Origin: CAYFSC01 sp964345695
GTDB taxonomy: Bacteria > Bacteroidota > Rhodothermia > Rhodothermales > Salinibacteraceae
Direction of reading: 5' to 3'
Assembly (NCBI GenBank): GCA_964345695.1
Contig: CAYFSC010000113.1
Location: 1 to 10,339, forward strand
Length of the DNA: 10,339 nucleotides
Shown here: one piece after another, positions 1-6,380 of the stretch
Layout of the letters: every line of letters begins with the position of its first letter
Position numbering within the stretch: the first letter of the stretch is position 1
The notes under the pieces: generated by a model
Seen by the model: only the letters and a program-made list of their open reading frames with translations
Databases searched by the model: none
What the model was told of the DNA's origin: nothing
Position numbers and translations under genes: made by a program

Positions 1-12
1 CGGCGGCTGATG

Positions 13-1293
13 CTACGCATGCACGATGGGCAGTTCGTCCCACCGCGTCGTGTACCGCGGCGAGCGGTTCTCCCGCCTCATCGTCCAGGTTCGGTTCCCG
101 CGGCACCCGGCGGAGGCGAGGCCGATCGTGCCCCGTCCGTAGGCGTCGTTGATGCGGTCGACTGCGTCCATGAGCGCCTCGTCCGCCTCGGTGCATTGCC
201 CAAACAGGCTTTCCTGCTTCGGCCGTTCCGGGCGGATGTCGTACAGCATCACTCCCGCCTTCTTGTATCCCGGTCCCTCGCGGTAGATGGCCTCGAGCAG
301 CCGCTGGGAAGCATGCGAAAAGGGGCCCGGGGCGGCCGTGTGTTCCCCGAGCGTGCCGGCAGCGGCGTTGGCGTAGTGGGGCGGCGGGCCGAACCGCTTC
401 GTCGTGATAAACACCCGGATGCCGCGTGCCACACGCCCTTCGGTGCGGAGCTTCTCGGCGGCCCGCTGCGCATGCTTGGCGAGGGCCTGCCGAAGGGCGT
501 CCTTCGCCTCCACCCGCTGTCCGAACGACCGGGAGCGGACCAGCGTCTTGCGGTCCGGACGCACACGCTCCAGGTCCAGGCAGGAGCGCCCGCGCAGTTC
601 CAGCGCCGTGCGCAGGCCCACGACGGTCATCGTCTGCCGGATCCAGCGGTTGGGTAGGGCCCGAAAGCCGGCGGCCGTCGTCACGCCGTTGGCCCGCAGC
701 TTCTTCTGATACGCGGGGCCGATCCCCCAGATGTCTCCCACCGGAACGCAGTCCAGCAGGCGCTCTCGCTCCGGTTCCGACGGGCACACGTACACGCCCG
801 TGCCCGTCCCGGCTCGCTTGCGCGCCTTGGCGTTCTCGTCGGCGATCTTTGCGAGCGTTTTCGTGGGGCCGATGCCGACACGAATCGGGATTCCGACCTC
901 CCGGAGCACGCGCCGCCGGATCGTCTCTCCCAGTGCGGCCAGTCTGGCCCGGTCGAGGGCGGGGAGCGCGAGAAACGCCTCGTCGATCGAGTACGGCTCC
1001 ACCGCGAGGGCTTCCGCTTCCAGGATGGATTGCACCCGCCGGCTCATGTCGCCGTAGAGCGTGTAGTTGCTGGAGAGAACCGCCGCGTCCATGCGTTCCA
1101 GGGCCTCGCGCCACTGAAAGACGGGCGCGCCCATGGGCACGCCCTCTGCTTTTGCTGTTTCGGAGCGGGCGATGATGCACCCGTCGTTGTTGGACAGCAC
1201 AACCACGGGCCGCTCCCGCAGCGACGGGTCAAAAACCCGTTCGCACGACACGTAGAAGTTCTGGCAATCAACGAGGGCGAAGACGAAGTCCAC
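13..1293 (-). CDS. umuC: UmuC, catalytic subunit of DNA polymerase V (Y family)
   Basis: Error-prone translesion polymerase that copies damaged DNA together with processed UmuD. The 426-residue product is complete and close to the usual UmuC length of about 420. The N-terminal palm carries catalytic Asp9 in LVDCQNFYVS, with Tyr14 at the steric-gate position, and the SIDE motif with Asp104/Glu105. SNNDGCIIAR (34-43) is a UmuC hallmark. A helix-hairpin-helix stretch (VGDIWGIGPAYQKKLRANGV, 185-204) and the little-finger region follow. QESLF at 360-364 matches the beta-clamp binding motif. The C-terminal end (SPRYTTRWDELP) is typical, so the gene is not truncated; its TAG stop is at 13-15. The start is GTG, 38 bases after the umuD stop, giving three residues more than the E. 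coli protein before the core begins. No clear ribosome site precedes it, so expression may depend on read-through from umuD. Confidence 0.96.
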   Translation of the reverse strand: MDFVFALVDCQNFYVSCERVFDPSLRERPVVVLSNNDGCIIARSETAKAEGVPMGAPVFQWREALERMDAAVLSSNYTLYGDMSRRVQSILEAEALAVEPYSIDEAFLALPALDRARLAALGETIRRRVLREVGIPIRVGIGPTKTLAKIADENAKARKRAGTGTGVYVCPSEPERERLLDCVPVGDIWGIGPAYQKKLRANGVTTAAGFRALPNRWIRQTMTVVGLRTALELRGRSCLDLERVRPDRKTLVRSRSFGQRVEAKDALRQALAKHAQRAAEKLRTEGRVARGIRVFITTKRFGPPPHYANAAAGTLGEHTAAPGPFSHASQRLLEAIYREGPGYKKAGVMLYDIRPERPKQESLFGQCTEADEALMDAVDRINDAYGRGTIGLASAGCRGNRTWTMRRENRSPRYTTRWDELPIVHA

Positions 1294-1331
1294 GGGAAGC
1301 AGAGGCTCTGCGGGGAGAGAGCGGGATCCGG

Positions 1332-1766
1332 CTATCCAACACTGCGGATGACGTGCTGCACGACGCCCCAGATCACCATCTCTCGCTCGCCGGTGACCTC
1401 AATGGCGGCGTACTGCTCATGCTCGGGCATCAGCCAGCAGCGGTCGCGGGCCACCCGCAGTCGCTTTACCGTCAACTCGCCGTCCACGGCGGCCACGACG
1501 ATGTCTCCGTCGGTGGCCTCGTCGGCCCGATCCACGATGAGAACCGACCCGTCGTAGATGCCAGCGGCCTCCATCGAGTCGCCCTGCACGCGCACGAAAA
1601 ACGTGGACGCGGGCCGCTGAATCAGGTGCTCGTTCAGGTCGAGGCCCGTCTCCACGTAGTCGTCGGCGGGCGAGGGAAATCCGGCCTGCACGCGACTGAG
1701 GTAGAGCGGACGCGGGCAGTGCGTGCGGGGCCGGACGGGTCGGACATCGATGGCAAGGGTGGGCAC
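1332..1766 (-). CDS. umuD: UmuD, self-cleaving SOS mutagenesis protein (peptidase S24)
   Basis: LexA-like regulator that cleaves itself with RecA help to give UmuD', the partner of UmuC in polymerase V. Numbering from the GTG at 1766 (144 residues), the cleavage site is Ala28-Gly29 in VQAGFPSPADDYVE, the catalytic Ser64 is in GDSM and the catalytic Lys101 is in TVKRL. All three are displaced by the same four residues from E. coli UmuD (139 residues; Cys24-Gly25, Ser60, Lys97), so the protein is collinear and intact. E. coli UmuD has Cys-Gly at the cleavage site, whereas Ala-Gly is what LexA uses. The frame stays open up to ATG codons at 1811 and 1838 (159 or 168 residues). I prefer 1766 because it gives the family length, because the first codons of the longer form have AT-rich third positions unlike the rest, and because a likely promoter and operator lie over 1805-1841. 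The exact start is uncertain; the gene identity is not. Confidence 0.9.
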   Translation of the reverse strand: MPTLAIDVRPVRPRTHCPRPLYLSRVQAGFPSPADDYVETGLDLNEHLIQRPASTFFVRVQGDSMEAAGIYDGSVLIVDRADEATDGDIVVAAVDGELTVKRLRVARDRCWLMPEHEQYAAIEVTGEREMVIWGVVQHVIRSVG

Positions 1767-1804
1767 AGGCAGTGGGGTGTGGGGAGTGAGATCGGCGCGC
1801 AGCC

Positions 1805-1835
1805 CCAACATAGAAAGCGTAAAACATGTGTGCAA
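1805..1835 (-). promoter_or_regulatory. Candidate umuDC promoter, Bacteroidetes-type
   Basis: Read on the minus strand, TTG (1835-1833) is followed after 20 bases by TATGTTGG (1812-1805). This resembles the Bacteroidetes -33 TTG and -7 TAnnTTTG boxes, with one mismatch in the latter. Read as an ordinary sigma-70 promoter it is TTGCAC, 17 bases, TATGTT. Transcription would start near 1800, downstream of the ATGs at 1838 and 1811, which favours the GTG at 1766 as the umuD start. The call is inferred from pattern only. Confidence 0.4.
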
Positions 1836-1841
1836 CATGTG
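1823..1841. promoter_or_regulatory. Candidate SOS operator: tandem ACATGT repeat
   Basis: The octamer AACATGTG occurs at 1823-1830 and again at 1834-1841, an 11-base period or about one helical turn. Each copy holds the palindrome ACATGT, and the five bases between the palindromes (GTGCA) hold TGCA, so the whole element is almost self-complementary. It covers the upstream half of the proposed umuDC promoter, where a repressor such as LexA would be expected. It is not the E. coli CTGT-N8-ACAG box or the GAAC-N4-GTTC box. Binding by LexA is an inference. Confidence 0.35.
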
Positions 1842-1894
1842 ATGCCTTCGTTCCGGACGACCGCGGCGTGGAGTTCCCGGCGTCCCGACGCGCC

Positions 1895-1909
1895 CCCCGG
1901 TTGCCGGGG
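1895..1909. repeat. Short GC hairpin in the umuD/redB divergent region
   Basis: CCCCGG, a three-base TTG loop and CCGGGG form a perfect six-pair stem between the divergent umuD and thioredoxin-like genes. No run of T follows on either strand, so it is not a standard terminator. It may be an untranslated-leader structure or chance in GC-rich DNA. The rest of the roughly 250-base intergenic stretch (1767-2018) holds only the umuDC control elements that I can recognise. Confidence 0.25.
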
Positions 1910-2018
1910 ACAGGAGGCCGCGGCGCGCTTAACGTCTGCGGGACGCTGCCGATAATCAGGAACAGACCCGTGATTGTATTCAAGACGTTCGCTTCTCGCT
2001 GGCTTCCGCCGCGCCGAC

Positions 2019-2657
2019 ATGTTCACCTTGCGCTTCTCGACTTCCCGGCTTCTGAAGGCGGCGGCGGTCGTGGCCTGGGTTCTCATGATTGGGGGCGGGG
2101 TTGTCGCCCTCACGGAGTACCAAAACGCCCCGGGTGCCCCTGCACAAGCGCCCGCGTCGTGGCCGGCGGCCAGCACGCTTCCGCACGCACCGGACGTTCC
2201 AACGCTGCTCGTGTTTGCGCATCCGCGATGTCCCTGCACCGAGGCAACGATGGGCGAGCTCCGGCGCCTGATGCGCCACGTGGCCGGCCGGGTGCAGGTG
2301 CACGCTGTGTTCACCCAGCCGCGCGAGATGGCGGACGCCTGGACCGAGGCCTCGCTGTGGCACGACGCCGCGTCCATCTCCGGCGTCCGCGTCTGGCGCG
2401 ACCGCGCAGGACGTGAAACCGACCGGTTTGGGGCCGCTACCTCCGGACAGGTGCTGCTCTACGACACGACCGGCGCCCTGCGCTTTCAGGGCGGCATCAC
2501 GGGAAGCCGCGGCCACGAAGGCGCCAACGCGGGCCGCACGGCTCTCCGCTCGCTCCTGACCGGCACGACGCCCGCCCGCACCGAGACCTTCGTTTTCGGC
2601 TGCCCGCTGCATGAGCACGCCGGCGGTGCGTGCGCGACAGGCCGATGCCCACGTTGA
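2019..2657 (+). CDS. RedB-like membrane-anchored thioredoxin-fold protein
   Basis: A 212-residue protein. Residues 13-32 form one hydrophobic segment (signal anchor or uncleaved signal), followed by a Pro/Ala linker, so the remainder should lie in the periplasm. The core begins with PTLLVFAHPRCPC (61-73), a beta strand leading into a CPC motif (Cys71, Cys73) where thioredoxins have CxxC. TSGQVLLYD (141-149) and GGITGSRGHEG (158-168) follow. A C-terminal VFGCPL (192-197) and tail add Cys195, Cys205 and Cys210 plus His198 and His200, a possible metal-binding tail. From memory this resembles proteins annotated RedB, whose function is not established. The spacing of the two cysteines suggests redox or metal work rather than a standard oxidoreductase. 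The frame is open from a TTG at 1974 (227 residues); I chose the ATG at 2019 because the hydrophobic segment then sits near the N-terminus. It lies 39 bases before the chemoreceptor gene, probably in the same transcript. Confidence 0.75.
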   Translation: MFTLRFSTSRLLKAAAVVAWVLMIGGGVVALTEYQNAPGAPAQAPASWPAASTLPHAPDVPTLLVFAHPRCPCTEATMGELRRLMRHVAGRVQVHAVFTQPREMADAWTEASLWHDAASISGVRVWRDRAGRETDRFGAATSGQVLLYDTTGALRFQGGITGSRGHEGANAGRTALRSLLTGTTPARTETFVFGCPLHEHAGGACATGRCPR

Positions 2658-2696
2658 AGTACGCTCTCCCACTCATTCCGCCCCACGTTCACTCCC

Positions 2697-4613
2697 ATGC
2701 CTATTTCAGCACCCCACGCTTCCGACGACAGTGCGTCGCGGCGCGATGAGCAGGTGCTCCAGCGACTGCTCTCGTACCTGAAGGCCAACTACGAGGACGT
2801 GGACCGCCGCTTCGCCGTTCTCATGACGGTGCAGTGGGCCGCGGCCGTCATCGCTGCGCTCGTCATCTCACCGAACACCTGGGCCGGGGCCGAGAGCGCG
2901 ACCCACGTGCACGTGTATGCCGCCATTTTTCTGGGCGGCCTCATCAGTGCGCCGCCGGCGCTGTTGGCCTGGTTTCGGCCCGGCACCGCCACGACCCGCC
3001 ACCTCATCGCAGCCAGCCAGCTGCTGATGTCCGGCCTGCTCATCCATCTGTCGGGCGGGCGCATCGAGACGCACTTCCACGTGTTCGTCTCGCTGGCTTT
3101 CCTGTCGCTGTACCACGACTGGCGCGTGCTGCTGACGGGCCTGACAGTGACCGCCATCGACCACCTTGTGCGCGGCGTTCTGTGGCCGCAGTCGATCTAC
3201 GGGGTGCTCACGGCCAGCCCGTGGCGCACCGTCGAGCACGCCGCGTGGGCCCTCTTCGAGGTGGGCTTCCTGGCGTTTGCCTGCGTGCAGGCGGTGCGCG
3301 TGTACCGGCGCCGGGCCGCCAAAGAGATCGAGGCCGAGGCGAAAAACGAGGAGATGGACGCTCTGCTGCAGGATCTGGAGCAGGCCAAGAAGGACGCCGA
3401 GGCGAAGCAGCGGCAGGCCGCCCAGCTGGCCGAGCAGTCGGAGGCCGAGCGGACCTACCTGGAGTCGGAGGTGGAGCGCCTGCTCGCGGCGATGCGCCAA
3501 CTGGCCGACGGCGACCTGACCGTCCAGTTCGACGCCCAGAGCAGCGCGGCCGCCGACGCCGACACCGAGCAGCTCGTCGCCCAGCTCGGCCATGGCTTCA
3601 ATAAGACCGTCGCCGAGGTGCGCGCGGTGCTGTCGGAGGTGGACGCGGTGGTCGACGAGACGACGACGGCGGTGCACCAAGTGGGCTCGTCGACCGAGCA
3701 GCTCTCGGCCGGCGCCGAGGAGCAGAGCGCCCAGGCCAACGAGGTGGCCGCGGCCGTCGAGGAGATGAGCCACACCATCAGCGCCAATGCCGGCAGCGTG
3801 ACACGCGCTGCAGAGACGGCGCGACAGAACGGCCAGCAGGCCGAGCAGAGCGCCTGCATCGTGGGCGACACGGTGCAGAAGATGCGGGAGATCGCCGATG
3901 TCGTGCAGGAGTCGAGCGAGACGGTGCGCGAGCTCGGGGAGTCGAGCGAGGAGATCGAGGAAATCGTTTCGATCATCAACGAGATCGCCGACCAGACGAA
4001 CCTGCTGGCCCTCAATGCCGCCATCGAGGCCGCCCGCGCTGGCGAGCACGGCAAAGGCTTCGCTGTGGTGGCCGACGAGGTGCGCCAGCTCGCCGAGCGC
4101 ACCACCGAGGCGACCAGCAACATTTCCACGATGGTCGAGGAGATCCAGGCAAAGACCGGCGATGCGGTCGCGGCCATGCGGCGGGGCAAGAAGCAGGTCC
4201 GCGAGGGCATCACGCTGGCGGACGAGACCGGAGACGCCCTCGACGAAATTGTCGACGGCACGACCGAGACCGCCGACACGGTCAGCGAGATCGCGACGGC
4301 CACCGAGCAGCAGTCCGCCACGAGCGAGCAAATCGCGCAGAGCGTGCAGAGCATTTCGGTGGTTTCGCAGGAGGCCGCCCAGGATGTGCATCACATTGCC
4401 GACGCCGTCGCCGGCATGAAGGAGCAGACCGTACACCTCGGCCGCCTGATCGACCAGTTTATCCTGAACGACGGCCCGGACGGGGCACCGGCCGACGGGG
4501 CCGTGCCTGATTCCAGCCCGGCTGCGCCCGCCCCCCCGGCCGTTGCGTCCTCCACCCCCGACGCCTCCCGGCCCACCATGCCGCCCTCGTCCGGGGACGG
4601 CGTCCCAGGCTGA
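2697..4613 (+). CDS. Methyl-accepting chemotaxis protein with His-rich membrane input domain
   Basis: Chemoreceptor of 638 residues. A short cytoplasmic N-terminus leads into about five hydrophobic segments (roughly 41-58, 73-92, 104-119, 127-150, 185-203) with no large periplasmic domain. This region is rich in histidine: His70, His72, His102, His117, His126 and His128 (in ETHFHVF), His140 (LYHDW), His156 (DHLVRG) and His181, plus WPQSIYG at 163-169. A long charged coiled coil (205-265) follows, then a HAMP-like segment around LADGDL (269-274). The MCP signalling domain has its conserved hairpin tip at 423-472 (INEIADQTNLLALNAAIEAA, then HGKGFAVVADEVRQLAERT). Glu/Gln-rich helices near 335-360 and 530-545 are likely methylation regions. 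The tail (591-638) is Pro/Ala-rich and ends without a CheR/CheB-binding pentapeptide. The signal presumably passes to CheA/CheW, encoded elsewhere. Its place between a thioredoxin-like gene and the motor operon is notable. Confidence 0.95.
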   Translation: MPISAPHASDDSASRRDEQVLQRLLSYLKANYEDVDRRFAVLMTVQWAAAVIAALVISPNTWAGAESATHVHVYAAIFLGGLISAPPALLAWFRPGTATTRHLIAASQLLMSGLLIHLSGGRIETHFHVFVSLAFLSLYHDWRVLLTGLTVTAIDHLVRGVLWPQSIYGVLTASPWRTVEHAAWALFEVGFLAFACVQAVRVYRRRAAKEIEAEAKNEEMDALLQDLEQAKKDAEAKQRQAAQLAEQSEAERTYLESEVERLLAAMRQLADGDLTVQFDAQSSAAADADTEQLVAQLGHGFNKTVAEVRAVLSEVDAVVDETTTAVHQVGSSTEQLSAGAEEQSAQANEVAAAVEEMSHTISANAGSVTRAAETARQNGQQAEQSACIVGDTVQKMREIADVVQESSETVRELGESSEEIEEIVSIINEIADQTNLLALNAAIEAARAGEHGKGFAVVADEVRQLAERTTEATSNISTMVEEIQAKTGDAVAAMRRGKKQVREGITLADETGDALDEIVDGTTETADTVSEIATATEQQSATSEQIAQSVQSISVVSQEAAQDVHHIADAVAGMKEQTVHLGRLIDQFILNDGPDGAPADGAVPDSSPAAPAPPAVASSTPDASRPTMPPSSGDGVPG

Positions 4614-4665
4614 GGCGTAGCGCCCCAGTTGACGGAGCGAGGCCTCCGCCCGGAGAGCGGCACAA

Positions 4666-4699
4666 TTTTCCGTGCGGAGTCCCCTCAATTTTGCCGTCG
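4666..4699 (+). promoter_or_regulatory. Upstream element of the motA operon, shared with fliO
   Basis: TTTTCC, nine bases, then CCCCTCAATTTTGCCGTCG ends 41 bases before the motA ATG. An almost identical arrangement occurs upstream of fliO at 9036-9068: TTTTCC, eight bases, CCCCTCAATTCTGCCGACG, a 17/19 match in the second block. CAATTTTG (4686-4693) is one mismatch from the Bacteroidetes TAnnTTTG promoter box, but I find no properly spaced TTG upstream. The element is likely a promoter or activator site for flagellar transcription; which factor uses it cannot be told from sequence. The rest of the 127-base gap after the chemoreceptor gene shows no clear terminator. Confidence 0.4.
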
Positions 4700-4740
4700 C
4701 ATGATTTTCCTTCCCCCCTTCGCTGAACTGTCAGAAGCTC

Positions 4741-5553
4741 ATGGAAAAATCGACTCCGATCGGTTTGATCGCCGGCTTTGCGCTCATTTACGGAGCCATT
4801 TTTCTGGGCAGCGGCTGGAAGACGTTCTTCGACCCGGCCTCGCTGCTTCTGGTCATCGGCGGAACGGCTGCCGCCCTCGTCGTGAACTACTCGCTGGCCG
4901 ACCTGCGCCGCGTTCCGGAAGGGACTGTGGGCATCTTCCAGTTTTCGCCCCCGTCCATCACCCGTCGCATTGACCTGCTGTCCGACCTTTCGGGCGTGGC
5001 GCGGCGCGAGGGCCTGCTGGCCCTGGATCGGCGCCTGGACGAGCTCGACGACGAACTGCTTCGCCACGGCCTCGAAATGGCCGTCGACGGCATGGATGAA
5101 GACGAAATCAGCGAGATGCTCGACCAGCGCATTGCAGAGCGCACCCGTCGGCAGCGGATCATCCCGAAGTTCTTCACCACAGCCGGCACGTTCGCCCCGG
5201 CGTTTGGCATGGTCGGCACGCTCATTGGCCTCATCCAGATGCTTCAGAACCTGGACGATCCGACGCAAATCGGCGCTGGGATGGCCACGGCCATGGTTAC
5301 CACCTTCTACGGCGCGCTCCTGGCTAACCTCGTGTTTCTGCCGCTCAGCGCGAAGGCAAAGGCCCAGAACCAGCGCACGGCCAAGGTCCGCCACGTGGTG
5401 CGCGAGGGGACTCTGGCGATTGCGCGCGGCGACAGCCCCCGTATGATCGAGCAGCGGCTGGGCTTCTTTGCCATGGACGAAGCCCCGGAGGCCGTCGAGG
5501 AAGAGACCGCCCAGGAGCCCGCCAAGGCCCGAACCGCCGCAGCCATGGCATAG
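4741..5553 (+). CDS. motA: MotA, flagellar stator ion-channel subunit
   Basis: Inner-membrane subunit that with MotB forms the stator and pushes on FliG. The 270-residue protein has the four-helix MotA layout: TM1 (6-23), TM2 (31-50), a cytoplasmic loop (51-145), TM3 (147-168) and TM4 (183-202). The loop has the SGVARREGLLALD motif (84-96), with Arg88/Arg89 and Glu90 in the charged region that contacts the rotor. Pro153 (FAPAFGMVGTLIGLI) and Pro201 (FLPL) correspond to the two conserved channel prolines of E. coli MotA (173 and 222). The short first loop and this loop sequence look more like the PomA/MotA group of sodium motors than the longer E. coli MotA. The C-terminus (245-270) is an acidic, Ala-rich tail. 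It is the first gene of the operon, with motB 47 bases downstream. The ATG at 4741 is well placed but has no clear ribosome site. Confidence 0.96.
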   Translation: MEKSTPIGLIAGFALIYGAIFLGSGWKTFFDPASLLLVIGGTAAALVVNYSLADLRRVPEGTVGIFQFSPPSITRRIDLLSDLSGVARREGLLALDRRLDELDDELLRHGLEMAVDGMDEDEISEMLDQRIAERTRRQRIIPKFFTTAGTFAPAFGMVGTLIGLIQMLQNLDDPTQIGAGMATAMVTTFYGALLANLVFLPLSAKAKAQNQRTAKVRHVVREGTLAIARGDSPRMIEQRLGFFAMDEAPEAVEEETAQEPAKARTAAAMA

Positions 5554-5600
5554 GCCGCGGCAGACCGCACCGATTCCGTTCCTTCTGATCCGGACCGGTT

Positions 5601-6380
5601 ATGAGCGACCCCTTCGATGAATCCGAGAACGGCGAGTCTGACGACGATGCACCGTCGGCCCCGTTCTGGATGACCACTTTCAGCGACATGATGACGATCC
5701 TGATGACGTTCTTCGTCATGATCGTGTCTATGTCGGAAGTCGAGGTCGCGAAGTTCAAGGAGGCCCTGAGCCACTTTCAGGGGCACCCGAGCATACTTAC
5801 GGAAAACACGTCGGTGATGCCATCGCGGCATTCCATGACCCCCACGGTGCGCCACGATATGCAGCAGGAGGTCCAGTACCAGCGCTTCTTGAAGTATCTC
5901 GAGGAGAACGGCCTCGAAGACAAGGTCCAGGCCAACCGCACCGAAACCGGCATCCACGTTGTCATTGCCGACTCGGTAATGTTCCGCACCGGCAAGGCAC
6001 GTCTGATCGAGCCGTCGCGCACCATCCTTCGCATGCTGTCCCGGATCCTCGACAAAAAAGTGGCCTCCGTCGTCGTGGAAGGCCACACCGACAACCGGCC
6101 CATTCAGACCGGTCGATTTCCGTCCAACTGGGAGCTGTCCACAGCCCGCGCGGCATCGTCGGTACGCTTTCTGCAACAGAATGCCCCTGAACTGGACCCG
6201 TCCCGGTACGCGGCCGTCGGGTACGGCTCGCACCGCCCGCGTGCCACCAACGAGACGCGCGCCGGACGCGCTCAAAATCGCCGCGTCGAAATTCTGTTTG
6301 ACCTGCGCTCATGGAACGACCCAACGAAACCACCGCCCCGTCGGCTGCCGACGGTGAAGGCGGAACCGACGACACCGTAA
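5601..6380 (+). CDS. motB: MotB/PomB, peptidoglycan-anchored stator subunit
   Basis: Stator partner of MotA, 259 residues. An acidic cytoplasmic N-terminus (1-20) precedes one transmembrane helix, FWMTTFSDMMTILMTFFVMI (22-41), with the ion-binding Asp29. SEVEVAKFKEAL (45-56) follows and resembles the plug region of PomB rather than proton-type MotB. Seven residues after the Asp, where E. coli MotB has Ala and Vibrio PomB has Cys, this protein has Thr36. The periplasmic half is an OmpA-like peptidoglycan-binding domain with VEGHTDNRPIQT (159-170), NWELSTARA (176-184) and GRAQNRRVE (222-230). Sodium coupling is therefore likely but unproven. The last 24 residues, rich in Pro and Thr, are encoded in DNA that also encodes the start of fliL: the frames overlap by 70 bases. 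Confidence 0.95.
   Translation: MSDPFDESENGESDDDAPSAPFWMTTFSDMMTILMTFFVMIVSMSEVEVAKFKEALSHFQGHPSILTENTSVMPSRHSMTPTVRHDMQQEVQYQRFLKYLEENGLEDKVQANRTETGIHVVIADSVMFRTGKARLIEPSRTILRMLSRILDKKVASVVVEGHTDNRPIQTGRFPSNWELSTARAASSVRFLQQNAPELDPSRYAAVGYGSHRPRATNETRAGRAQNRRVEILFDLRSWNDPTKPPPRRLPTVKAEPTTP

Noticed and set aside
1912..1917. Perfect AGGAGG on the plus strand between umuD and the RedB-like gene
   Set aside because: No ATG, GTG or TTG lies within the proper distance, and the following frame makes no recognisable product.
4614..4665. Small stems after the chemoreceptor gene (GGCG/CGCC, CTCCG/CGGAG) as a terminator
   Set aside because: Stems of only four to five pairs and no T run directly after them.
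4659..4677. GGCAC-like sequence upstream of motA as a sigma-54 promoter
   Set aside because: No GC doublet at the required ten-base spacing after GG; the -12 half is missing.
2868..4688. Very long antisense frame (606 codons) opposite the chemoreceptor gene
   Set aside because: It mirrors the codon phase of a strongly conserved MCP in GC-rich DNA. Its product is repetitive Leu/Gly/Arg/His without any recognisable domain.
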